Source: Paenibacillus lutrae
Lineage (GTDB): Bacteria > Bacillota > Bacilli > Paenibacillales > NBRC-103111
Length of the DNA: 64,000 bases
Reading direction: 5' to 3'
Assembly (NCBI RefSeq): GCF_009757775.1
Contig: NZ_RHLK01000010.1
Coordinates: 102,281 to 166,280 of the forward strand
Positions 35,401-44,400 of the stretch are shown here, in pieces. The translations under genes and the position numbers were made by a program. Below the pieces are notes generated by a model. It saw only the letters and a program-made list of their open reading frames with translations. It was not told where the DNA came from and did not search any database. The first letter of the stretch is position 1, and each line of letters starts with the position of its first letter.

Positions 35401-37017
35401 GAACAGGAAGAACTTTTGGTGCGCGCACTTGAAGAAATTCTTCAGATAGACCGAATTGGGATGACGAACAATTTTTATCATCTTGGTGGAGATTCCATCA
35501 AAGCGATCCAGGTTGCTTCAAAGCTGAATAGTGCAGGCTGCACAATCAAAGTGAAGGATATCCTCTCTAATCCGATTATCGAGAACATGGCGAGATTCCT
35601 GGAAACCCGGGTCAAGGATCGTACACTGCAGCAGCAGAAATGTGAGGGTATCGTAGAGAATACGCCCATTTCATCCTGGTTTTTTAAGCAAAATTTTAAT
35701 TCGCCTGAACATTATCATCAATCGGTGCTTCTGAATCTGAAACAAGAGATTGATGCCTCTGAGTTAGAACATATTCTTCGGGCACTTATTCAGCACCATG
35801 ATGCGTTAAGAATGAATGTTGATGCAGAGAAGGGGCAAATGTTTTACAACAATCAATTGGATGACCTTGCCCTGATTAAGGTCAATGTATTCCGTCTCTC
35901 AGGTTACCCGGTTCAAGAGCAGGCTGAACGTATAGCTCAATTGGGACAATCGCTTAAGGCAGATATGCGTTTAGAAGACGACAGGTTAATCAAAGCCTGC
36001 ATCTTCGATCTTGGAAGCAGCGGCCAAAAGCTGCTGATAGCCGCTCATCATTTGGTAGTTGACGGCATATCTTGGCGTATTCTTCTTGAAGATCTGGCGA
36101 ATATGTTGACTAGCACGCGTAATGGAGCAGAAGCTTCTCTGCCTTTAAAAACAGATTCCATACAAAGCTGGGCCCGGTTCTTACAAACCTATCAGCAAGA
36201 AGCCTTTAAGGAGCAGAGCTACTGGCAGACGGTCGTCTGTGATTTGGCAACGATTCCCGTGGATGCTGATTGTGACGAAGATACGCTGGCAAGCGCCCAT
36301 ACGCTGACGCACCATTTCTCAGTCGCAGAAACCAGTCAACTGCTCCTTCAGGCACATCACGCATACGGAACAGAACCCAAAGATTTAATGATTGCGGCGC
36401 TTGCGGGAACAATTTATGACTATTTTAAGCTGGATCAAGCGGTGATTGAACTTGAAGGTCACGGGCGTGAGGAATTAGACGAATTAATTGATATCTCTAG
36501 AACCGTTGGCTGGTTTACGAGCATGTATCCCGTTAAATTGAGCAGAAATTGTGATGAACTGCCCGCCTTAATCAAATCTGTTAAAGAGCAGCTTCGCAGG
36601 ATACCGAATAATGGCATCGGTTTCGGCATACTCCGGCACATATCCGGTGTTTTCACTGATTACGGCAAGCATAAACTTGTCCGCTTTAATTACTTAGGAG
36701 ACTTTGACGCTGTAATGAACAACAGTTGGTTTTCGTACTCGAACGAGGATAGCGGAGCAGATTCATCTCCCGATAACCAGATGACTTCTCTTCTCGATCT
36801 GAATGCGCTCGTAGTAAATCGCCAGCTGAGCTTGACTGTAGCCTATAGCCGCAATCGCTTCAAAGATGAAACAGTAGAGGGGTTCTTGTTAGCCTATGTT
36901 AAGAGGTTACAAGCGATCCTTCAGCACTGCTGTGAGAAAGAAGATACCGAATATACACCATCAGATTTTGAAACCATAGAACTTTCTCAAGATGAATTGG
37001 ACAGCCTTTTGTTTTAA
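32494..37017 (+). CDS. NRPS, C-A(Asn)-T-E: N-acyl-D-asparagine loading module
   Basis: A 1507-residue single-module synthetase. A starter-type condensation domain (about 15-440) has HHIIADGWS with His148/His149. The adenylation domain (about 460-950) has IYTSGSTGKPKG, YGPTET, YRTGDLAKR and NGKVNR. Specificity residues read by alignment to the GrsA Phe domain are D-L-T-K-I-G-E-V-G-K, one change from the known Asn code. The carrier domain has Ser1001 in LGGDSIK. The C-terminal domain (about 1060-1500) is an epimerase: HHLVVDGISWRIL at 1185, EGHGREE, TVGWFTSMYP and FNYLGDFD. It should acylate Asn and turn it to the D-form, as ClbN and XcnA do. First gene of the cluster. Confidence 0.92.
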   Translation: MLVSAASLSNSSVKHPLSHPQKRIWYIENIYPNSSLYNIGGPVRIKDTVDFGLLEEAIQSFIRRHDSIRIQVTGDHGEAHQYVVPYEDKRLDFHDFSNCEDPVGAFQNWVNLEASKPIRLGIDPLYYFGMFRISERDNGYLVKCHHIIADGWSNHILTDQIAEEYWKLLAGDTATIAESAPSYFDYLVLEQKYLQSDRFVKNKLFWNDKFNVLPEGLMYSTSDRTDGRRKTFELDPLLSSRIRTFASSFNISLNTFFVFIYFLYIQKTTQQSDLVIGTPVLNRSGRKEKSIFGMFTSTMPFRFKLDDCATVADTLTRIQKELMECYFHQRYPYDLLIKDLELKKLGYNNLFETCVNYYNTKLSSNMNGTSIENVEFYNGHQLFSLQLVIKDWSESGGLTLDLDYKINDYTEEQIEDMGSRLQILIDQILEDSEARLSTIGIVSAAEMSQQIVTFNATQTNYPKDKTIYRLFEEQVERTPDRVAIRFEQDQLTYAELNEKANQLARHLISRAVTKETIVGLWTHHSIETVAAILGILKAGAAYLPIDPSYPKERIQYMLENSGAGLVLTNVDMGGDLDVALEIVHLNDPALYMAEASNLAVTNNQNDLVYVIYTSGSTGKPKGTMIEHQGLTNYIWWAKLTYVSEDTEIFPLYTSLAFDLTVTSVFTPLISGGTILVYRDYGDEFVLHRIMRENEATIIKLTPAHLTLLKEMDNRSSSVQRFIVGGEDLKVSLAQSITDSFDGKIEIYNEYGPTETVVGCMIHKYESEQDHRASVPIGIPADNVMIYILDPGLNPVPVGTIGEMYISGDGVARGYLNRDDLTAERFIDNPFEAGRRMYRTGDLAKRLPTGRIEYCGRVDHQVKIRGYRIELAEIEKHLLQHEAVQDAVVIDREHENQTKYLCAYMVLNFDIPIENLRNHLMRAMPEYMVPSFFVEMDEIPLNVNGKVNRSQLPEPDIISGAAAEFISSRTEQEELLVRALEEILQIDRIGMTNNFYHLGGDSIKAIQVASKLNSAGCTIKVKDILSNPIIENMARFLETRVKDRTLQQQKCEGIVENTPISSWFFKQNFNSPEHYHQSVLLNLKQEIDASELEHILRALIQHHDALRMNVDAEKGQMFYNNQLDDLALIKVNVFRLSGYPVQEQAERIAQLGQSLKADMRLEDDRLIKACIFDLGSSGQKLLIAAHHLVVDGISWRILLEDLANMLTSTRNGAEASLPLKTDSIQSWARFLQTYQQEAFKEQSYWQTVVCDLATIPVDADCDEDTLASAHTLTHHFSVAETSQLLLQAHHAYGTEPKDLMIAALAGTIYDYFKLDQAVIELEGHGREELDELIDISRTVGWFTSMYPVKLSRNCDELPALIKSVKEQLRRIPNNGIGFGILRHISGVFTDYGKHKLVRFNYLGDFDAVMNNSWFSYSNEDSGADSSPDNQMTSLLDLNALVVNRQLSLTVAYSRNRFKDETVEGFLLAYVKRLQAILQHCCEKEDTEYTPSDFETIELSQDELDSLLF

Positions 37018-37045
37018 ATGACGAAATGAATGCTGGGGGGACCTG

Positions 37046-38296
37046 ATGGCTAAAGTCATATTTTTCGGTGTTGACTTGCATGGACATGTTAATCCGACAC
37101 TCGGATTAATTCATAAGTTGATCGAACGCGGAGAAGAAGTTGTCTACTACTGCAGCGATGCGTTTCAAGACAAAATTGAACAAACCGGCGCGACTTTTCG
37201 AAGTTACAAAGGACTGCTTGGATTTGGAACAAATGATGGATCGGGTATCGATACCTTTATGGTCTTTGCTGATTTTATCGTGAACAAAAGTCATATCATT
37301 GTAGAAGCTCTTCAAGAAGAAGTTAAACAGTGGCAGCCGGACTATATCATTCATGATGCCTTTTCCCTGTGGGGGAAGCAATTTGCCGAAAGAATGGACA
37401 TTCCGGGCATTTCGGTCTTTGCGAATTTTCCATTTATCGATGAAATGGCAGATCTTGATCCGGATTTTTTTATGGAATATGTACTTAGAGCTGCGGACGA
37501 TCCTATTTATAAAAAATACAAAGGGCAGCATGACATGTACAGGAAGCTGCTCGATAAGTTATCTAGAATGATTTCTATCAAGCACGGACTGCAGAATGTT
37601 AATGTCATTAACGATATATTTTGCAGTAAGGAAGCTTTGAATATTCTATTTACTTCCCGGGAATTTCAGATCTATGCCGATGCTTTCGATGAAAGTCATT
37701 TGTTTGCCGGGTATTCTTTATATTCACGCAAAGAATCAGTTGAATTTCCTTACGAACAGCTGGATGGCAGGCCGTTAATTTATATCGCTTTCGGTACGAT
37801 ATACAACGAACTGGAAGAAATTTATAAAACCTGTTTAGAAGCATTCGCAAGCAAGGAGCATCAGGTTATCTTGTCTGCGGGCAATAAAATCAATCTGAAG
37901 GAATTAGGCGAAATTCCCGATAATTTTATCGTTCGGCCGTATGTCCCGCAGCTCGAAATTCTGAAACGTACGGATGTATTCATTAGCCACGGCGGTGCCA
38001 ACAGCATTTACGAAGGGTTATGCAATCATGTTCCTTTGGTTGTTATGCCTCAAGTATTTGATGAATATATGGGAGCGTTAATGGTTGAGAAGGCGGGAGC
38101 GGGAATCTATCTCCGTCAGGCAGAAGTAAGCGCAGCCGACCTTAAAGAAGCAGTCGAACAGGTGCTGACGACACCGTCCTATCGTGATAATTGCTGCAGG
38201 ATTCAGCAATCGTTTGAAGCGACGGGCGGTTTGGACTATGCGGTTGATGGAATTTTAAAATTTGTTAAGCAGAGGGTTGCTCATGAGACGTTATAG
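37046..38296 (+). CDS. MGT-family (macrolide-type) UDP-glycosyltransferase
   Basis: A 416-residue GT-B-fold, GT1-family enzyme. N-terminal acceptor half with DLHGHVNPTLGLIHKLIERGEEV near residue 9; C-terminal donor half with YIAFGTIYNE near residue 249, RPYVPQLEILKRTDVFISHGGANS near residue 294 and HVPLVVMPQVFDEY, the GT1 signature with the catalytic His near the N-terminus. Such enzymes glycosylate antibiotics such as macrolides, either as tailoring or to protect the producer. It lies between the loading NRPS and the exporter fusion, overlapping the latter by 14 bases. Confidence 0.88.
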   Translation: MAKVIFFGVDLHGHVNPTLGLIHKLIERGEEVVYYCSDAFQDKIEQTGATFRSYKGLLGFGTNDGSGIDTFMVFADFIVNKSHIIVEALQEEVKQWQPDYIIHDAFSLWGKQFAERMDIPGISVFANFPFIDEMADLDPDFFMEYVLRAADDPIYKKYKGQHDMYRKLLDKLSRMISIKHGLQNVNVINDIFCSKEALNILFTSREFQIYADAFDESHLFAGYSLYSRKESVEFPYEQLDGRPLIYIAFGTIYNELEEIYKTCLEAFASKEHQVILSAGNKINLKELGEIPDNFIVRPYVPQLEILKRTDVFISHGGANSIYEGLCNHVPLVVMPQVFDEYMGALMVEKAGAGIYLRQAEVSAADLKEAVEQVLTTPSYRDNCCRIQQSFEATGGLDYAVDGILKFVKQRVAHETL

Positions 38297-41200
38297 TTGG
38301 TATTTCTTGTTATTTGCCATGGTCATTAATCTTCTACTACCGCTGAGCCCGGCGATTGCTGCTGGTGAAGAGATTACAGCGAAAGAAAAAGAAATTGAGA
38401 GTTATATCGAGAAAAATTGGAAGAAGTCAGATATACCCGGCTTATCTGTTGTCATTGTAGACGGCAGTGAAACGGTTTATCAGAAAAGTTTCGGTTATGC
38501 GGATGTAAAGAACGATGTGCCGGTCACACCGGAGACATTGTTTGAGCTCGGGTCGACAAGTAAAGCATTTACGGCTCTGGCCGTGCTGCAGCTTGAAGAG
38601 AAAGGGCTTCTGAATTTGAATGATCCTGTAACTAAATATCTTCCTTGGTTCACGATGAATTTTGAGAAACAGCCTGCTGAGATTACATTAAACCAGTTTC
38701 TTCATCATACCAGCGGGGTTCCTTTCAAAACCATCGGCGATATTCCAATCGCTGAAGGTGAAGAGGCACTCGAAGATACGGTTAGAGTCTTGACCGGGCA
38801 GGAACTGGATCATAAACCCGGTGAAAAATACTTGTATGCAACGATTAACTACGATGTGCTCGGTCTGATCATTCAGAAAGTTTCGGGCCAGACATACGAA
38901 CAATATGTAAAAGAAAACGTACTGAAGCCCTTGGGTCTGAATCAGACCTTCGTCTTCAGGGAAGAAGCTCCTCAAGAGCTTATGTCCAAAGGCTACAAGT
39001 TCAATCTGTTAAGGCCTGCTGTCTATGATGCACCTATGTATAGAGGCAATACGCCTGCAGGCTATTACATTACAAATGCGGTAGATATGGCCAAATGGCT
39101 GAAAATTCAGCTGGGGCCAAGTTCGGCGGCACCTTCAATGGCTTCTTTAATAGGGAAATCCCATGAACCTGATCGATCAGTAGCTCCGGATTTTGACGGA
39201 GGCTCTTATGCGGCAGGCTGGAGTATTTATCAGAGTGGAACAGGCCAGGTCTCGCATGCAGGGGCTAACCCTAACTTTTCTTCCCATATTGTGCTTCGTC
39301 CACAGGACAACATGGGTGTCGCTGTCTTGACCAATCTTAACTCCCCATACACGCAAACGATTGCGCAGGGGATTATGAATCTCATCCATGACAAGAAATT
39401 GCCTGAGCCAATTAGTGACATGTATAAGAGCATCGACAATACCGCTTCGGCTGTTCTTTTTATTACAATACCTGTCATGCTGCTTATTCTATGGTTTACC
39501 GGGAATGTGGTTAGACAGATGATCAGGAAAGAACGTGTTTTCCAAGGCAGTGTCTTCTCGGTAGGTTTAAGCCTGTTCATCTTCAGCTGTTTTATGGCAG
39601 CTTTCATTTACTGCCTCTACCGGATACCAGACGTTATTTATTGGGAACTGAACTGGGATTTCGTTAAAGTCTGGGCACCGCAAACCCTGATCTTAGCCGT
39701 TCTTTCCTTGATCGTGACCGTATTTTGTTTCAGTCTTTACTTCATTCTTACCAATTTGTTCCCAAGGTCCGACGACAGATCGTTATTTGTTCTTACGCTG
39801 CTGAGCATAGCGAGCGGTTTCGGAAATGCTGTCGTCATTTTTATCGTAAACGAGACGTTAAACCGGGATATCGAGACATTCCAAAGCGGGCTGCTGCTCT
39901 ATTTTGTACTCGGGATTGCCGTGTATGTATTTGGTCAGAGGCTGGTAAGGACGAAGCTTGTCCGGGTTGCCAACAATATGGTGTACGATAAGAGAACCGA
40001 ATTGCTGGAGAAGATTCTTGACACCTCTTACGAGAAAATAGAGGGATTAGAAGACGGGACCATTCAAGCCTCACTGAACAATGATACGGAAACGATAAGT
40101 GATTTTTCTAATATTGTGATTACGGGTGCTACCAGCTTCGTTACGCTCATTTGCTGCTTTGTCTATATGGGAATTATTAGTTTTTACGGTATGCTGATCG
40201 CGATTCTCGTAATTGCCCTGGCGGCCGGCCTTCACTATGTTATCGGTCTTCAAGCCAACAAGCTCTGGGAGCAGACGCGGGATATTCAAAATATCTTTTT
40301 TAAATTTATTAATGATCTCCTGAAAGGGTTTAAAGAACTCAGCATGCACCGCGGCAAACGGCAAGATTTTCAGGAAGATATGCAAGACAGCTGCAATACT
40401 TACCGGGATAAACGGATTCAAGGCGATTTGAAATTTGCCAATGTCAACGTTTTCGGTGAGTTATTGTTTACTTTCGTTATTGGAGCCGTTGCATTTCTGT
40501 TTCCGCTTCTCTTTAGTGAATTAAAGGTCGATGCACTTCGGAGCTATGTGTTTATCTTGCTGTATATGACCGGTCCCGTTCACGGGATTCTAGGTACGAT
40601 TCCGAATATATTCAGAGTTCGGATCAGTTGGAACCGGCTCCAGACCCTTTCCAAAGAGCTTGATTCGTTGAGAGACCAGCAGCAGGCGGCGGCAGAGATA
40701 CGGCCGATTGCTTCCAAATCTATAGAGCTCGAGCTGAAGTCCGTTCAGTATCATTACAGCACCAAAGATGGAGAGAGTTTTGCGGTAGGGCCTTTCAACT
40801 ATGCTTTCCGTACCGGAGAAATCATCTTCATTACAGGCGGTAACGGCAGCGGTAAATCCACCCTGGCTAAACTGATTACCGGACTCTATGTTCCGGCTCA
40901 GGGAGAAATTCTCATCAATGGTGAGAAGATTAGCGCCGCACAGTTAGGCCAGCAGTATTCCGCCATATTCAGTGATTTTCATTTATTCGAGAAAATGTAT
41001 GGAATCGACTACAAGTCTAAACAGAACGATATTGAGCATTTTCTGAAGGTGCTGCACTTAGAGGATAAGGTTCAAATCCAAGACGGTGTTTTCCAGTCCA
41101 TCAAGCTTTCGACAGGACAGCGAAAGAGACTTGCACTTCTTGTCAGTTATCTGGAGGACCGTCCGGTCTATCTCTTTGATGAGTGGGCTGCGGATCAGGA

Positions 41201-41393
41201 CCCGGAATATCGTGCATTCTTCTATTATACGCTGCTGCCTGAATTGAAAAATCGGGGAAAATGTGTCATTGCCATTACGCATGATGATCGCTTCTTCCAT
41301 TTGGCGGATCGTGTGATCAAGATGGAGATGGGAAAAATGGTACAAAGTGATTCACAGCCTCCGGCGCAAGACATGCACTATGCAACCATTTAG
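38283..41393 (+). CDS. ClbP-like D-Asn prodrug peptidase fused to an ABC exporter
   Basis: A 1036-residue fusion. An N-terminal signal/anchor (about 1-26) leads to an S12 (beta-lactamase-fold) serine peptidase at about 30-350 with S91-T-S-K94 (SxxK) and Tyr185; ClbP uses S95, K98 and Y186. Three membrane helices follow (about 380-485), as in ClbP, then a six-helix ABC transmembrane domain (about 490-770) and an ATPase with Walker A GGNGSGKST, signature STGQRKRLAL and Walker B VYLFDEWAADQDPE, the cyclic-peptide-exporter type. The peptidase should cut N-acyl-D-Asn from the product outside the membrane during export. ATG 38283 has AGAGGG 7 bases before it. The usual YSN triad reads YAT. Confidence 0.9.
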   Translation: MRRYSWYFLLFAMVINLLLPLSPAIAAGEEITAKEKEIESYIEKNWKKSDIPGLSVVIVDGSETVYQKSFGYADVKNDVPVTPETLFELGSTSKAFTALAVLQLEEKGLLNLNDPVTKYLPWFTMNFEKQPAEITLNQFLHHTSGVPFKTIGDIPIAEGEEALEDTVRVLTGQELDHKPGEKYLYATINYDVLGLIIQKVSGQTYEQYVKENVLKPLGLNQTFVFREEAPQELMSKGYKFNLLRPAVYDAPMYRGNTPAGYYITNAVDMAKWLKIQLGPSSAAPSMASLIGKSHEPDRSVAPDFDGGSYAAGWSIYQSGTGQVSHAGANPNFSSHIVLRPQDNMGVAVLTNLNSPYTQTIAQGIMNLIHDKKLPEPISDMYKSIDNTASAVLFITIPVMLLILWFTGNVVRQMIRKERVFQGSVFSVGLSLFIFSCFMAAFIYCLYRIPDVIYWELNWDFVKVWAPQTLILAVLSLIVTVFCFSLYFILTNLFPRSDDRSLFVLTLLSIASGFGNAVVIFIVNETLNRDIETFQSGLLLYFVLGIAVYVFGQRLVRTKLVRVANNMVYDKRTELLEKILDTSYEKIEGLEDGTIQASLNNDTETISDFSNIVITGATSFVTLICCFVYMGIISFYGMLIAILVIALAAGLHYVIGLQANKLWEQTRDIQNIFFKFINDLLKGFKELSMHRGKRQDFQEDMQDSCNTYRDKRIQGDLKFANVNVFGELLFTFVIGAVAFLFPLLFSELKVDALRSYVFILLYMTGPVHGILGTIPNIFRVRISWNRLQTLSKELDSLRDQQQAAAEIRPIASKSIELELKSVQYHYSTKDGESFAVGPFNYAFRTGEIIFITGGNGSGKSTLAKLITGLYVPAQGEILINGEKISAAQLGQQYSAIFSDFHLFEKMYGIDYKSKQNDIEHFLKVLHLEDKVQIQDGVFQSIKLSTGQRKRLALLVSYLEDRPVYLFDEWAADQDPEYRAFFYYTLLPELKNRGKCVIAITHDDRFFHLADRVIKMEMGKMVQSDSQPPAQDMHYATI

Positions 41394-41446
41394 CCGCTAA
41401 CCTGCCGACTGCTGCAATCAGAAACGGATAAAAGGACGGGAGAAGC

Positions 41447-44400
41447 ATGAGGCAAGAACAATCACATAAAATTGACAAATCAAATGTCGAGGATATCTTG
41501 GCTTTAACCCCAACGCAGGAAGGAATGCTGTTTCACCACGTGAGCAGTCAAGACAAAGGGTATTACGTCCAGCAGCTTTCGGTGACAATTGCCGGCGACT
41601 TGTGTTCGCGTACATTTCAAAAAGCATGGGATACCGTGATTCACAATAATGAAATGCTGAGAACGGTGTATCGCTGGGTCAAACTTGAACGTCCCGTTCA
41701 AATTGTGTTGAAAAGCCATGAAATTATGGTCGTCGAGCATGATTTTTCGCACTGCACTCCGGAAGAGAGCAAGAAACTTGCACAAGCGATCAAAGACAAA
41801 GGTAGGCAGCTGTTACCCGATCTGGAAAGGGAGCCTTTCCGAATTACCTTGTGTAAGCTGGGTTCTTCGACTTGTGACATGATTTTAACCTGGCATCATA
41901 TTTTGTTCGATGGATGGAGCAACGGGATTCTGCTGAAAGAATTCTTAGATGCTTATCGGGCGTTGGCATCCGGCAATGATCCCATTGTTCCTGAGAAGTC
42001 CAAATTCAAACAGTTTATTAAATGGCAAAGTACGCAAGATAAAGCCCCGCAGGAGTTATTCTGGAAAGAATACCTGCACGGTCTGGAAGAACGGACATCA
42101 TTGCCTGAGTCCCAAGAAAACAGGAACTTATCGGACCCGTCAGCTGCGGGCAAATTTATTTCCGTTTTAACGGAGTCTGAGACCGAAGATATATCCCGTT
42201 TTGTAAGCCGTCACGAGCTTACACTAGCATCCTTGATCTACACGACGTGGGGAGTCCTGCTCAGTAAATACAACCAATCGGATGATGTAATGTTCGGCAC
42301 TACTGTTTCGGGTAGAGTTCCCCATATCCAAGCTATTGAGAATATGGTCGGAATGTTCATTAATACGATCCCTCTGCGATTTCAATCCGAACCGGATGGG
42401 AGGGTCCAAGATGTTCTAAGGAATGTCAACGGGCAGCTGCAAAAGCGGGAGGAATTCGAGAACACGCCGCTGCAGGATATAGGAAGTTATAGCGGTCTCG
42501 GTAATCACGAACCTCTGTTTAATTCGATTGTGGTGCTGGAGAATTATCCGCTTGACAGCAGCATCCAAGGTGATGAAGCTCTGAAGCTGATGCATTACCA
42601 AATGCATGAAACAACGCATTACGGGTTGACATTAGGCGTTCAGACGTCCGGGCCGCTGGAATTGGATTTCTCCTATGACCCGGCACTGTTCTCTAGCTGT
42701 ACGGTGGAGAGGATGGCGGGACATTTCAAGAGAATCTTGAAACAAATGATCAGTCAGTCCGACATGCGGCTGCGTGATATTGTGGTCCTGACACCTGAGG
42801 AGCAGAATCAGATCTTAACTGAATTTAATTCATCCCCCGCATCTGCACCTTCCGAATTGATGCACAGATTGTTTGAAAGACAGGCCGAACTAACGCCTGA
42901 TCAAACGGCTGTTACCTTTAACGGAGCAAGCTGCACTTACCGGGAGATTAACGAGCGGTCCAACCGGCTTGCAAGATATTTAAGACATCAAGGCGTACAG
43001 CCTGATCAACTTGTAGCCATTGTTATGGAACGATCCGACGCCTTTATAGTTGCTGTGCTGGCCGTTATGAAAGCAGGCGGCGCCTATGTTCCTATTGATC
43101 ATGAATACTCGCAAGGAAGAATCGAGTATATCCTGCAGGATAGTCAAGCCGAAGTCTTGCTTATTCAGGCAGGTTTGGCCGATGCTGTCTCGTTTGAAGG
43201 CCGGATTATACTTGCAGATAGTGAAGAAATCAATACCTGTAATCCCGCTAATCTGGAAAACCTGAATTCGCCGGAGCATGCGGCCTATATTATTTACACA
43301 TCCGGCTCAACCGGCAATCCCAAAGGAGTTGTCGTTGAGCACCGCAACCTGCTGGCTTACGTACAAGCGTTTCAACGAGAATTCCGGTTGAGCAGTCGTG
43401 ATGTGTTTTTGCAGCAGGCGTCCTGTTCGTTTGATGTATTCATTGAAGAGGTATACCCGGTTCTGGCTGCCGGAGGCGGCATAGTCATTGCCACTAGAAT
43501 GGATGTCATGGACATTCGCAGACTGAATCAATTGATGCAGGCTCATCAAGTCACGATGGTCTCTTGTTCTCCGCTTTTGCTGAATGAGCTGAACAAACAA
43601 CCGGGTATGAATAGCGTCCATACCTATATCAGTGGCGGCGATATTCTGAAACCTGAATATACATCGGAGCTTATCAAGCGGGCAAAGATCTACAATACGT
43701 ATGGCCCAACCGAAGCAACCGTCTGCGCTACTTATTATAGATGCACCAGCTCGCTAGCCAAGAATATACCCATCGGCAGGCCGATTTTCAATTATCAGGT
43801 TTATATTCTGGACGTGAACGATAATCTGCTGCCGATTGGAATACCCGGGGAAATCTGCATAGGCGGTAACGGAGTGGCTCGCGGATATTTGAACCAGCCG
43901 GATCTGACCGCTCGGAAATTTGCAGCGAGTCCCTACCTTCCAGGCGGCCGGATGTACCGGACGGGCGATGTCGGGAAATGGCTGCCCGATGGTAATATCC
44001 AGTTTGCCGGAAGAAATGACGAACAAATCAAAATCCGCGGATTTCGGATCGAACCGGGTGAAGTCGAGCATGGTCTTCAGACACATGCTGAGATAGAAGA
44101 GGCCGTCGTACTGCCGGTGGATGATGCCAATGGGTCGAAATGTCTTGCGGCTTATATGAAAACGAGCAGAGAGCTAGCCGCCAGTGAAGTGCGAAACTAC
44201 CTGTCTGAGCGTCTGCCGCATTACATGATTCCTTCCTTGTTCTACCGGATCGATGCTATTCCGAAGACGATGAATGGAAAAGTAGATAAAAAGGTATTGA
44301 TGCAGTGCAATCATCCATTAGACAACGGGTGGGAAGAAGAGAGCACTGCAAACGATACAGAAGATAAAATTCGCAGCGTCTGGAAGGACGTTCTAAAAGT

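Noticed and set aside
38283..39400. Beta-lactamase resistance gene
   Set aside because: The SxxK domain is of the S12 fold but is fused to an exporter in a D-Asn NRPS cluster; the ClbP-like peptidase role fits better.
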